Below, piece by piece: positions 26,344 to 32,905 of a DNA stretch of 64,000 nucleotides. The DNA comes from WHSW01 sp963846165 (GTDB lineage Bacteria > Actinomycetota > Thermoleophilia > Solirubrobacterales > 70-9). The DNA is taken from contig CAWJUU010000009.1 in the NCBI GenBank assembly GCA_963846165.1, forward strand, positions 310,001 through 374,000. The letters are read 5' to 3'. The position numbers and the translations under genes were made by a program. Under the pieces are notes generated by a model. The model searched no databases, was not told the DNA's origin, and was given only the letters and a program-made list of their open reading frames with translations. The number at the start of each line of letters is the position of its first letter. The stretch's first letter is position 1.

Positions 26344-26526
26344 CTACTCCCCGAGCCAGGTGATGCCGAACTTCTCCGAGGCCGCGGCGTATGCCTCGGG
26401 CCCGAGCCTGCCTTCGAGATCGGCCGCCGCGAGATCACGAAAGAAACCCTCGAATCCCGCGGGAGTGAGGACGACGAGCAGGTGTCCCCCCGTCGCCGCA
26501 GGGGCAAGCGGATTCCGCTTGTTCAA
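26344..26526 (-). pseudogene. C-terminal remnant of a cupin-domain protein
   Basis: A 60-residue frame with GGHLLVVLTPAGFEGFFRDL and a tail AYAAASEKFGITWLGE, the usual C-terminus of a class of small cupin proteins. The cupin barrel that should precede it is not found upstream before the next stop, and no good start codon or ribosome site is present. It is most likely a truncated gene. Its stop abuts the ribosome-binding region of the frame-shifted SnoaL gene. Confidence 0.5.
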
Positions 26527-26687
26527 GCCAACTAGCCACCGACGCGTATCCGCCTCCTCAGTTCCCGAAGACCCGCCTCAGAGATTCAGCCCCGACAAAC
26601 GGCCACTTTGCATGGGAGGAGGAGCGAGCTTTCACCCGCGCGGTAGCTCACGCTGCGCGGGACGCGACCGTACGCGCTGACTCGCGG

Positions 26688-27701
26688 CTACGGGTGGGTG
26701 CCCCAGTCGACCTTGTTGGCGAAGCGCGGTCGATCGATTACGGCGTGCTTGTCCGATCCGTCAGCGTTCATTGCCACGAGCGCGCCAGTCCCGCTAGGCA
26801 GAAAGTGCGTGTACATGATCTGCGTGCCGCTCGGCGACCAACACGGGTTGTTGGCGCCGTCAAAGCGCCCGCCCTCGTGAAAGCGTGGGCGATCGGTCAG
26901 CCTCGTGCGGCCGCTGCCGTCGGCGCGGATGACGTAGATGTCGGCCTTGCTTCCCGGGGTCCCCGAGTCGCCGGAGTCAAAGGCGATGCTCTGCCCATCC
27001 GGCGACCAGTCGGGGTTGGAGGCGTTCAGGCGCCAACGGGTGAGGCGCTCGAGGCCGGTGCCGTCGATGTTTACCCGGTGGATGGCCGAGCGGCGGCGGC
27101 TCTTGAACCGGGTGAACACGATCGAGCTTCCGTCGGGCGAGAACTGCGGCTCGAAGTCGAATTTGGCGCCCGCTGGGATCGTCGTCACCCGCTCCGCCTC
27201 CTCCTCGGTGACGCCGTCGGGGTCCGAGGCGGGAATGATCCAGATCCCCTGCAGGGCGCGTCCGTGGCCCCAGGCGGACCTGATCGCAAGCGTGCTTCCG
27301 TCCGGCGACCAGCTTGGGGCGGCGTGGACTCCCGGGCCGCGGGTGAGCTTCGCGAGGGCGCTTCCGTCCGCGTTCATCACATAGATCTGAGTAGCCAGCC
27401 TGCCGCCAACGATGACCGCTCGGGTGAAGGCGATTCGCTGCCCGTCCGGGGACCAGTCGGGGAGCACCGAGAAGTGGTTGGGGTCCGAGGTCAGCTTCTG
27501 GACGTCGGACCCGTCGGACGCTGCGGTGAAGATCTCGCCACTGTCCGTCTTCGCACGAAACGCGTCGAAGGCGATCCGTCCGTCCGTGCCGGGGAAGGTC
27601 GCCGACGCTGGCCCTGCCGCGAGACCGATGGCCACCACGCTGGCCACGAGAAGAAGCACGTACCGCTGGACCGCCGCGATGAGAATGAAGGGCTTGACCA
27701 T
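26688..27701 (-). CDS. Secreted TolB-like beta-propeller (PD40 repeat) protein
   Basis: A 337-residue exported protein with a signal peptide (YVLLLVASVVAIGLAAGPASA) and about six PD40/WD-like blades, each with WSPDGxxIAF or a near copy (WSPDGQRIAF, WSPDGSTLAI, FSPDGSSIVF, WSPDGQSIAF, WSPSGTQIMY). Alternating YVMNADGS-type strands occur in each blade. The ATG at 27701 has GGGGGAG upstream. PD40 propellers bind proteins or peptides outside the membrane; no enzymatic motif is present. It is the last host gene before the mobile element. Confidence 0.85.
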   Translation of the reverse strand: MVKPFILIAAVQRYVLLLVASVVAIGLAAGPASATFPGTDGRIAFDAFRAKTDSGEIFTAASDGSDVQKLTSDPNHFSVLPDWSPDGQRIAFTRAVIVGGRLATQIYVMNADGSALAKLTRGPGVHAAPSWSPDGSTLAIRSAWGHGRALQGIWIIPASDPDGVTEEEAERVTTIPAGAKFDFEPQFSPDGSSIVFTRFKSRRRSAIHRVNIDGTGLERLTRWRLNASNPDWSPDGQSIAFDSGDSGTPGSKADIYVIRADGSGRTRLTDRPRFHEGGRFDGANNPCWSPSGTQIMYTHFLPSGTGALVAMNADGSDKHAVIDRPRFANKVDWGTHP

Positions 27702-28017
27702 GACTCCCCCTTGTGGAGATTCGATTTCGAGTATTGCCTTACTCAGACGGTCTAGGACACCGCGGTATACGCCGGGTCTACTCGGGGGATGCCCAGTTCC
27801 GAACACCTGGTTTTCTGGGGAGAAGGCCGGCCAGGATGCAGTAGCGCTTTGGACGAAAAGCAGCGGCCCCGAGTTGGGAGCTCGTGCCGCCCGGATTGCG
27901 GCCTGACGAGGACTCCCGCCCGGGGGGCTCGCTGCGTGCGCCACCTCTGTCTATTTGGCGCATTTCACTATCAAAGGTGAAGTACCGGGCGGGCCCGATC
28001 GAGCGAAACCGCTTGTT

Positions 28018-28077
28018 CAAGCCCCAAACGAAACGCCCCGCACTTGGCGGGGCGTCTCGGGGTACAGGGAGGAGAGA
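28018..28077 (+). repeat. Left 60-bp direct repeat, candidate attL, with terminator-like hairpin
   Basis: Identical over 60 bases to 38713-38772 and in the same orientation. It contains the hairpin ACGCCCCGC-ACTTG-GCGGGGCGT at 28033-28055 (9 bp stem, 5 nt loop), which would act as a rho-independent-like terminator, followed by a CTCGGGGTACAGGG segment. The bases outside (TGTT on the left) differ from those beside the right copy. Read as the attachment core duplicated by integration. Confidence 0.8.
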
Positions 28078-28118
28078 ACTATCGGGGACCGCATGGGTAA
28101 GCGGGATTTGGCTTGATA

Positions 28119-28158
28119 GAGCGGTTTTACTACCGCTCAAGACCGCTCTAAACCGCTC
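28119..28158. repeat. Iterated ACCGCTC heptamers with one inverted copy
   Basis: ACCGCTC occurs at 28132-28138, 28142-28148 and 28152-28158, spaced exactly 10 bp (one helical turn), with its inverse GAGCGGT at 28119-28125. The array lies 40 bp inside the left repeat and 45 bp before the first gene of the element. Two further copies occur at 32271 and 32382. Same-face spacing suggests cooperative binding by an element-encoded protein such as the RHH regulator, excisionase or replication ATPase. Confidence 0.7.
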
Positions 28159-28165
28159 GAACCGG

Positions 28166-28197
28166 GTGCTGACTGGCGCACCACTGGCGCACCAGGG
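28166..28197 (+). repeat. Left internal repeat pair (TGGCGCACCA twice)
   Basis: The 18-mer GTGCTGACTGGCGCACCA at 28166-28183 and CTGGCGCACCAGGG at 28184-28197 recur at 38631-38648 and 38650-38663, the right copy having one extra base between them. Each unit holds TGGCGCACCA. They sit inside both ends of the element, as expected for arm-type integrase sites around an attP core. Confidence 0.65.
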
Positions 28198-28203
28198 GTC
28201 GCC

Positions 28204-28527
28204 ATGAGCGCCCGCGAGCGTCGCAAGGGCGCCGAGGGGGAGCGCGAGCTGGTCGAGCTGCTGCGCGCACACGGCTGGATGGCAGCGCGGCGCAACTTCG
28301 GCTCGGGCTCGGCGGGCGGCGGGGACGTCGCCGGTGGGCCGGGCGGCGTTCACTTCGAGATCAAGCGCACAGAGCGGCTCAACGTCCACGCGGCCATGCG
28401 CCAGGCCGAGGCCGACGCGCAACCCACCGACCTGCCGGTGGTCGCGCACCGGCGCAGCCGGGGCCCTTGGCTTGCGACGCTGCCGCTGGAAGAACTGCTC
28501 GCGCTGCTACGGGGGGCCGAAAGATGA
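28204..28527 (+). CDS. PD-(D/E)XK nuclease, Holliday-junction-resolvase-like
   Basis: A 107-residue protein with the order of an Hjc-like nuclease: an N-terminal KGAEGERELVELLRAHGW helix carrying the first acidic residue, then GSGSAGGGDVAG with the metal Asp, then HFEIKRTER with the E-x-K pair. Phage-encoded resolvases of this size carry the same pattern. It would cleave branched DNA during replication or packaging of the element. First gene inside the left repeat; its stop overlaps a possible small gene by ATGA. Confidence 0.8.
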   Translation: MSARERRKGAEGERELVELLRAHGWMAARRNFGSGSAGGGDVAGGPGGVHFEIKRTERLNVHAAMRQAEADAQPTDLPVVAHRRSRGPWLATLPLEELLALLRGAER

Positions 28528-28685
28528 GCGAGACCGGCTCTAGGACGGGAGCAAACCGTCGAGTGGGGTCGCGAGGAGTCGGAAGTCGTGGCGGTCGACG
28601 GAACGTCGGCAACCATCAGGTCGCTGGCGCAGGCCGCACACAACACTCGCCGAGTGAAGGACTCGACCAGCACCTGGGTTTATAA
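28524..28685 (+). CDS. Possible small protein, 53 residues
   Basis: An ATG at 28524 overlaps the stop of the nuclease gene (ATGA) and opens a 53-codon frame rich in Gly, Arg and Ser with no recognised domain. The overlap is the only support; composition is poor and a longer frame overlapping in another phase also exists. A TATAAT-like box occurs near its end (28681-28686) and could serve the downstream RHH gene. Confidence 0.25.
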   Translation: MSETGSRTGANRRVGSRGVGSRGGRRNVGNHQVAGAGRTQHSPSEGLDQHLGL

Positions 28686-28772
28686 TTCCTTGCAGTACCC
28701 GGCGTCGTTGACCAGCTCCTCGCGACGCAGCCACTCGGCGGAGCGCAAACCTCTGGCCCAGGAGGTGGCCGA

Positions 28773-28985
28773 GTGGCTATACAAACCGAAGAGCGCAAGC
28801 TCGTTGCCGCGTGGGTTCCGCGCAGCCTTGCGCGTGAGCTCAAGTCACGCGCCTCGAGCGAAGAGCGGTCGGTAAGCGCCGAGATCCGGAGCGCGCTTCG
28901 CGCTCATCTCGCAGACCTTGGACAGACTTCGCCCGGGGCCCCGAGCGCCGACACCCGGGTCGAGGAGCCGGCCGGGCGCGGGTGA
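28773..28985 (+). CDS. Ribbon-helix-helix (Arc/CopG-type) regulator
   Basis: A 70-residue protein with an RHH fold: strand KLVAAWVPRSL, helix ARELKSRASSEERS, helix VSAEIRSALRAHLADL. The GTG at 28773 is preceded by GGAGG with 7 nt spacing. RHH proteins bind operator repeats as dimers and serve as plasmid or phage copy-number and repressor regulators. Its likely targets here are the ACCGCTC repeats, though that is inference. A flexible, acidic tail follows the fold. Confidence 0.75.
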   Translation: MAIQTEERKLVAAWVPRSLARELKSRASSEERSVSAEIRSALRAHLADLGQTSPGAPSADTRVEEPAGRG

Positions 28986-29034
28986 GTGCGTCGCCCGCGC
29001 CCGAGTCCGGCACACCCGATCGAAAGGACAGTCA

Positions 29035-29643
29035 ATGAGTGCGACCGCAACCAAGCCCAAGCCGAAGAGCACCGCGCTTCAGGAGCTCGAAGCGCTCGAG
29101 GCCGAACACCGCACCGCCCTCGACCAGGCGAACGTGGCCGGCCGACAGTTCGCCGAGAAGCTGAAGGCGGCACAAGACCTTCAACGCCAGCGCCAGCACC
29201 TGATCCATCGCGAGCCCGGCTTGGTCGACCACGACCATTTCCCGCTCGACCACATCAGCGACAACCCGGTCGCCAAGGTCGATGAGCAGATCGCCGAGCT
29301 CGGTGACCTCGAGGATCTACGCCGCAAGGCCGACCACACCCGCGCGATCGCCGACCGTCACCGCCAGGACGTCGACGCTCACGTCGCGGGCAACTATGCG
29401 GCGATCCTTGAGGACTTGAGGCCCGAGGCCGAGGCCGTCGCGATCGACGTCCGCGACGCGATCGAGGCCACTCGTGTATCGGCCGAGCGCTACATCGAGT
29501 TCGTCAACCGGGTTGTCGGGCTCGACTCCGCAACACCCGGGATCAACAAGCGCGTCCCAGGCCACGACGCGATCGGCGAGCTCAAGCGAGTGCTGCGCAA
29601 CTGGGATCTCCCGGTGCCGCTCCCCGAGCTACACCGTGACTGA
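29035..29643 (+). CDS. Hypothetical coiled-coil protein of the element
   Basis: A 202-residue protein starting at the ATG 29035 with AAAGGA upstream. The first 60 residues are lysine/alanine-rich and helical (TALQELEALEAEHRTALDQA), followed by heptad-rich segments. It ends with a segment GLDSATPGINKRVPGHDAI. No catalytic motif is seen and I do not recognise the family. The next gene starts inside its last codons, so the two are translationally linked. Confidence 0.65.
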   Translation: MSATATKPKPKSTALQELEALEAEHRTALDQANVAGRQFAEKLKAAQDLQRQRQHLIHREPGLVDHDHFPLDHISDNPVAKVDEQIAELGDLEDLRRKADHTRAIADRHRQDVDAHVAGNYAAILEDLRPEAEAVAIDVRDAIEATRVSAERYIEFVNRVVGLDSATPGINKRVPGHDAIGELKRVLRNWDLPVPLPELHRD

Positions 29644-29887
29644 GCGCGAAGTCACCCCGCAGAACTTCGCCGACCTGTTGGGCCAACGGGCAGAACCGGT
29701 CGACGCCGCGAAGCCTGATCGGGATCCCGAGAATCCCAAGCCAACAGATCAAACCACCGAGCCGACCGAGCCCGGGCAACGTCTGCGCGAGCAGATCGGC
29801 TTGGACCCGACAACGGCCAAGGCCCAGCGCGACCGCGCGCTGATCGAGCGACTGCATCCACCAAGCGAGAAGGACCCCGATGACTGA
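29636..29887 (+). CDS. Small hypothetical protein, 83 residues
   Basis: The GTG at 29636 overlaps the end of the preceding gene by 8 bases. The protein is hydrophilic, rich in Pro, Glu and Asp (residues 20-45 contain PENPKPTDQTTEPTEP), with a helical C-terminus. Likely disordered. Its end overlaps the next gene by 8 bases. No known family. Confidence 0.5.
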   Translation: MTEREVTPQNFADLLGQRAEPVDAAKPDRDPENPKPTDQTTEPTEPGQRLREQIGLDPTTAKAQRDRALIERLHPPSEKDPDD

Positions 29888-30167
29888 CGACCGCGATGCC
29901 GACCGCGATGAGATCGCCCGGCTGGTACTCGGCGACCCCAAGCTGGCGCCACTCGTCAGCGGTGACACCGCGAAGGAGATGGCGGCCCATGCCGCTGAAG
30001 TCGGCCGGCTCTTACGCGAGGTCCGCGCCAGTCAAAGACGCCCGCCACCGGCCGACTTCGATGGCGGCGTAAGGCAACCACTACCCGGCCCAGGGCCAAC
30101 GCACGAGCAATGGTTGAGTGAGCTACTGATGCGCACCCGACCGGGCGACGGGACCGGTTGGGGATGA
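29880..30167 (+). CDS. Small hypothetical protein, 95 residues
   Basis: Starts at the ATG 29880 inside the end of the previous gene. It has an acidic N-terminus (MTDDRDADRDEIARLVLG), a central helix (EMAAHAAEVGRLLREVRASQ) and a proline/glycine-rich tail. The tight overlaps on both sides argue for a real gene in a polycistronic block. Function not recognisable. Confidence 0.55.
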   Translation: MTDDRDADRDEIARLVLGDPKLAPLVSGDTAKEMAAHAAEVGRLLREVRASQRRPPPADFDGGVRQPLPGPGPTHEQWLSELLMRTRPGDGTGWG

Positions 30168-30358
30168 GTGCTCGAGATCGCTGGGTACTGTGGTTCTACG
30201 ACATCGCCGATGCACTAGACAAACAGGCTGATGAGACTAAGGCGATGGCTAACGGCGTACGGACATTAGGCCGAGGATTGGCTGTTACTGAGGGCGATGA
30301 CCTGGAGGAAGGCTTGGCTGCCGCTCGGCGCGCTGCCAAGCTTTTGGGTTCTCGATGA
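30164..30358 (+). CDS. Small hypothetical protein, 64 residues
   Basis: The ATG at 30164 overlaps the previous stop by ATGA. The protein has a WVLWFYDIADALDKQA start followed by two predicted helices, and no known domain. Its regular overlap and aromatic-rich N-terminus suggest a genuine small element protein. Confidence 0.5.
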   Translation: MSARDRWVLWFYDIADALDKQADETKAMANGVRTLGRGLAVTEGDDLEEGLAAARRAAKLLGSR

Positions 30359-30424
30359 GTAGCACCCGCCCCGGGGAGTGGCACGTATCCCCGCTCGCCA
30401 CCTCTCAGACCGCCGAGGAGGGAC

Positions 30425-30679
30425 TTGGCGCGCCCGGGCATCCCAAAACGCTGGGGTTTGAGGGTTATGGGTAGGTCGATCCCGGCCCATTCCGTGCCCC
30501 ATGAGACGTGGGCTCGCGCGGAGCTCCGGCGCTCAGGGTGGGCTGAGGAGGCGATCCAGGGGATCCTTTCAGAGTTCGCCGAGGACGTCCGCGAGTTCGG
30601 CCCGGACCAGCGCGAGCTCTCCCTCCTCACAGCCCAGGGCATCTATCGACAGCGTCACCGCGAGGGGCGCCATGTCTAA
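30425..30679 (+). CDS. Small hypothetical protein upstream of the small terminase gene
   Basis: An 84-residue frame whose start may be the TTG at 30425 (after GAGGAGGG) or the ATG at 30467. The C-terminal half (WAEEAIQGILSEFAEDVREFGP) is helical and acidic. It overlaps the start of the terminase gene by 8 bases. This position before terS is often held by a small DNA-binding or HNH gene, but no such motif is present. Confidence 0.5.
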   Translation: MARPGIPKRWGLRVMGRSIPAHSVPHETWARAELRRSGWAEEAIQGILSEFAEDVREFGPDQRELSLLTAQGIYRQRHREGRHV

Positions 30680-31094
30680 GGCGAAGTCACCGCAGCCACC
30701 GGCCGCGCTCGGCAAGGCCGGTCGGGCACTGTGGCGCTCGATCCTCGGCGACCTAGAAGACGGCTGGGAGCTCGACGCTCGCGAGCTTCACATCCTCGAG
30801 CGCGCGTGCCGCAGCCAGGACGATCTGGCGTTGCTCGAGAGGACCGTCGACAAGGATGGCGCCGTGGTCGAAGGCAGCCGCGGCCAGACGGTTGTCCACC
30901 CGGCGCTGGTCGAGGCCCGCCAGCTTCGGCTCGTACAGCTTCGGCTCGTACAGCTTCGGCTGCTGTCTGTGATCGAGATGGCCGATCCATATATCGCGCG
31001 CCAGTCGGCCACACCGGCCCAAGCTCGCGCCCGCCATGCCGCTGAGGTGCGTTGGGACCTTGATCGCAAGAAGCGGGGACGTCGAGCTGGGTAG
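30672..31094 (+). CDS. Phage terminase small subunit, P27-family-like
   Basis: A 140-residue DNA-packaging recognition subunit. It begins with a LGKAGRALWRSILGDL helix and DARELHILERACRSQDDLALLE, the typical P27/TerS core, then VVHPALVEARQLRLVQL. The latter contains an in-frame 15-bp tandem repeat (about 30921-30965) encoding RLVQL twice. The C-terminal RQSATPAQARARHAAEVRWDLD is typical of the family. No large subunit follows, so the element would need a helper phage's packaging machinery if it is packaged at all. Confidence 0.75.
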   Translation: MSKAKSPQPPAALGKAGRALWRSILGDLEDGWELDARELHILERACRSQDDLALLERTVDKDGAVVEGSRGQTVVHPALVEARQLRLVQLRLVQLRLLSVIEMADPYIARQSATPAQARARHAAEVRWDLDRKKRGRRAG

Positions 31095-31215
31095 GCGCGC
31101 CGACGATCCACGATGAGTAGGCGTCTGATGAGTGATCCCGAGGCAAGGCAGATGAGTGAGGCCCTAACGCGGTGTGACTCGCGCAAGCTGCTCGGCGACG
31201 AGACCCGCCCCAGGG

Positions 31216-31458
31216 CTAAGGCTCCGAGACCGACCCCGCGTCTCGCACAATGTGGTTTGGAAGGATCTCCTCCACCCGGCGCTTAGCCGCCTCCGCGCTC
31301 TCGGATTCCACGATGACGATGCGAGCCTCGCCTGTCTCGCCGGGTGCCATGCCATAGGCGTATCGGGGCTCCAACGTGGTCTCGATGCCCTCCGCCTCCA
31401 GTGCGGCCATTGCCTGGTCGATGCCCTCGCCGCTGACCAGAACCGGGAACTTCGGCAT
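31216..31458 (-). CDS. Small DUF2007-like protein in antisense orientation
   Basis: An 80-residue protein with a clean alpha/beta composition: VLVSGEGIDQAMAALEAEGI, then RIVIVESESAEAAKRRVEEIL. This resembles the putative signal-transducing DUF2007 fold, but the match is from memory. It runs against all its neighbours in the element and separates a possible HNH remnant from its upstream part. ATG at 31458. Confidence 0.6.
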   Translation of the reverse strand: MPKFPVLVSGEGIDQAMAALEAEGIETTLEPRYAYGMAPGETGEARIVIVESESAEAAKRRVEEILPNHIVRDAGSVSEP

Positions 31459-31461
31459 GGG

Positions 31462-31548
31462 GAAAGGTTATCGGCGCGCCTGCGGGCGCTCTGTAAGAGC
31501 TGTCACTCTCGCAAGACCGCGATTGAGGACGGAGGCTTTGGAAGCTGA
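31462..31548 (+). pseudogene. C-terminal fragment of an HNH endonuclease
   Basis: The frame ends RLRALCKSCHSRKTAIEDGGFG and a stop, the C-terminal signature of phage HNH endonucleases (CxxCH with the SRKT motif). The N-terminal part, with the first cysteine pair and the DH residues, is not present upstream; the antisense gene occupies that place. The stop codon overlaps the ATG of the next gene by one base. Confidence 0.55.
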
Positions 31549-31934
31549 TGCCGACACTCACCCCCGACGAACGAGATGCCGTCATGGACTGGATCGTTCG
31601 GGATCTACTCCCGCACACGGCGCTTGACCTGTTCAAGGAACCGGAGACCCGGCGCAGGCTGAGCGACTACGCGGAGATCGCAGACGAGCTCGACTTCGAT
31701 GGGCCAGCCCGCGACGCGTACCCGGTCGAGAGATCCCTGCCGACGCTCATCCGGGTGCTCACCGAGTGGCGCGACATGGCACAAGACTGGCTTCAGTCCC
31801 ACGCCGACTACGAGGAGAGAATGGGAGCGAGCGAGGCCAAGCGGGCCGAGAACCGCGACGACTATCGGCTCGACCTTTGGGCCGACTGCGAGTCGATCCT
31901 CGACCGGCTGGCGGAGGACGCTCGTCGGGAATGA
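31548..31934 (+). CDS. Hypothetical acidic helical protein
   Basis: A 128-residue protein with an ATG at 31548 that overlaps the HNH fragment stop. It is rich in charged helices (ERDAVMDWIVRDLLPH, LIRVLTEWRDMAQDWLQSH) with tryptophans and no catalytic motif. Function unknown; codon choice is like the surrounding genes, so it is probably expressed. Confidence 0.6.
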   Translation: MPTLTPDERDAVMDWIVRDLLPHTALDLFKEPETRRRLSDYAEIADELDFDGPARDAYPVERSLPTLIRVLTEWRDMAQDWLQSHADYEERMGASEAKRAENRDDYRLDLWADCESILDRLAEDARRE

Positions 31935-32025
31935 ACCGACGGCTCGTGATCGGGTCGTGATTGGGTCGTTGTGCACGGCCACCGGCTGCGTATAGCGTCG
32001 GCCTCCCTGACCAAGAGGAGACCGG

Positions 32026-32244
32026 ATGACGCTCACCCCGACGACGCACGAGCTGGCTCGACGCACGGCGCTCGAGGCAGCGGCAACGGACCTTCGCAAT
32101 GCGGCCAAGATGATCGACCGGCTCGCCGAGCAGACCTGGCCGGTGCGACCGCAGCGCGTTGAGGACGCCCAGAACACGGTCGAGCTCGTGCGCGAGTCAC
32201 TCGCGGCCGTGGACGAGCTGGGGTGGCCGGACAACGCGTCCTGA
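32026..32244 (+). CDS. Small hypothetical protein, 72 residues
   Basis: The ATG at 32026 is preceded by AAGAGGAG with good spacing. The protein is helical (TALEAAATDLRNAAKMIDRL, NTVELVRESLAAVDEL). No family recognised. It precedes a UUCG hairpin that may end this transcript. Confidence 0.55.
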   Translation: MTLTPTTHELARRTALEAAATDLRNAAKMIDRLAEQTWPVRPQRVEDAQNTVELVRESLAAVDELGWPDNAS

Positions 32245-32270
32245 TCGTGACGTAGACTCATGTTCGAGGT

Positions 32271-32392
32271 CTTTGAGCGGTCCTCATCGTGAGCGGCGGG
32301 CGTCCCTTCGGGGGCGCCCTTCGCATCAGGAGGGCGATTCCGTCTACACGCTGATTTACGCTTTCACCATCACGACGATCTACCGCTCAAAG
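32271..32392. repeat. 11-bp inverted repeat pair with ACCGCTC core
   Basis: CTTTGAGCGGT at 32271-32281 and its exact inverse ACCGCTCAAAG at 32382-32392 are separated by 100 bp that contain a strong hairpin. Both hold the heptamer found four times near the left end of the element. The right copy ends four bases before the GTG of the next gene, so binding there would block its translation or transcription start. Confidence 0.6.
32298..32319 (+). terminator. UUCG-tetraloop hairpin
   Basis: GGGCGTCCC (32298-32306) and GGGGCGCCC (32311-32319) pair over 9 bp with one G-U pair and enclose TTCG, the most stable tetraloop. No T run follows, as is usual for high-GC actinobacteria. It would end the block of small genes that starts at 28204. 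Confidence 0.6.
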
Positions 32393-32396
32393 CCCA

Positions 32397-32726
32397 GTGG
32401 CCACCGAGCCCGCTGACCAGGTCATCGACTGCTCGACCCCGGAAGGTCAGCATGAGTTCGTCCGCTGGCTCTACCGGACTCACCGAGTCCATCGGGCCGC
32501 TGGTACTCCCTCGCCAGTCTCCTTCGGTCGGGATAGGCCAGACTCGCTGCGTGCGCCACCGGTCCCGACCGTTCGCCCGGTCCCGCGAGCGCGGTCGTCT
32601 CACGCGACGCCTACGCGGCGGCGAGGGTCTCGACGGTCTCGGTCGCCGCCATCGTCGTCTGACGATGACCCTCCACCACCTAGCTCACATCTAGCAGCGT
32701 TCGCCCCTAGAAGGGGGCGGCGGTGA
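32397..32726 (+). CDS. Hypothetical protein, 109 residues
   Basis: The GTG at 32397 begins MATEPADQVIDCSTPEGQHE and the first 50 residues have protein-like composition. The rest is Arg/Ser/Pro-rich and may be out of frame. It overlaps the next gene by 4 bases. A shifted frame could be the true one after about residue 50. Kept with reservation. Confidence 0.4.
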   Translation: MATEPADQVIDCSTPEGQHEFVRWLYRTHRVHRAAGTPSPVSFGRDRPDSLRAPPVPTVRPVPRARSSHATPTRRRGSRRSRSPPSSSDDDPPPPSSHLAAFAPRRGRR

Positions 32727-32905
32727 GCGTCCAGCTCCCGCTCGGCGAGTTGCCGCTCGACCCGCGGCAGGTTGCCGAGCTGCCGATCCTAGAGCGCGCG
32801 AAGCTCTATGCAGACTTGGACTTGGCTCCCGAGCAGCGCGAGGCTGCGGAGGAGGCAGTTCGCCTGATCGTCGCCCGACGCTACGGGAGGCGCGGCCGTG
32901 GCTGA
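32723..32905 (+). CDS. Small hypothetical protein before the replication ATPase
   Basis: A 60-residue protein, GTG at 32723, with helical and acidic pattern (LPILERAKLYADLDLAPEQREAAE listed only by its region, residues 20-43) and a basic tail. It overlaps the ATPase gene by 8 bases and is probably translated with it. Such a small protein could be a loader or regulator, but no evidence is direct. Confidence 0.5.
   Translation: MSVQLPLGELPLDPRQVAELPILERAKLYADLDLAPEQREAAEEAVRLIVARRYGRRGRG

Noticed and set aside
26516..28023. A 15-base match (around GCTTGTTCAAGCC) at 26515 and 28009 as alternative attachment sites
   Set aside because: The match is short, self-inverse in its core and not shared by the right end, where the 60-bp repeat is perfect.
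28588..28875. A plus-strand frame overlapping the RHH regulator
   Set aside because: The RHH frame has a strong ribosome site and a known fold, while this frame is Ser/Arg-rich without a domain.
31113..31286. A possible 57-residue frame starting at ATG 31113 after the terminase gene
   Set aside because: It has no clear ribosome site or domain and could be leader of the lost HNH gene; not enough support to list.
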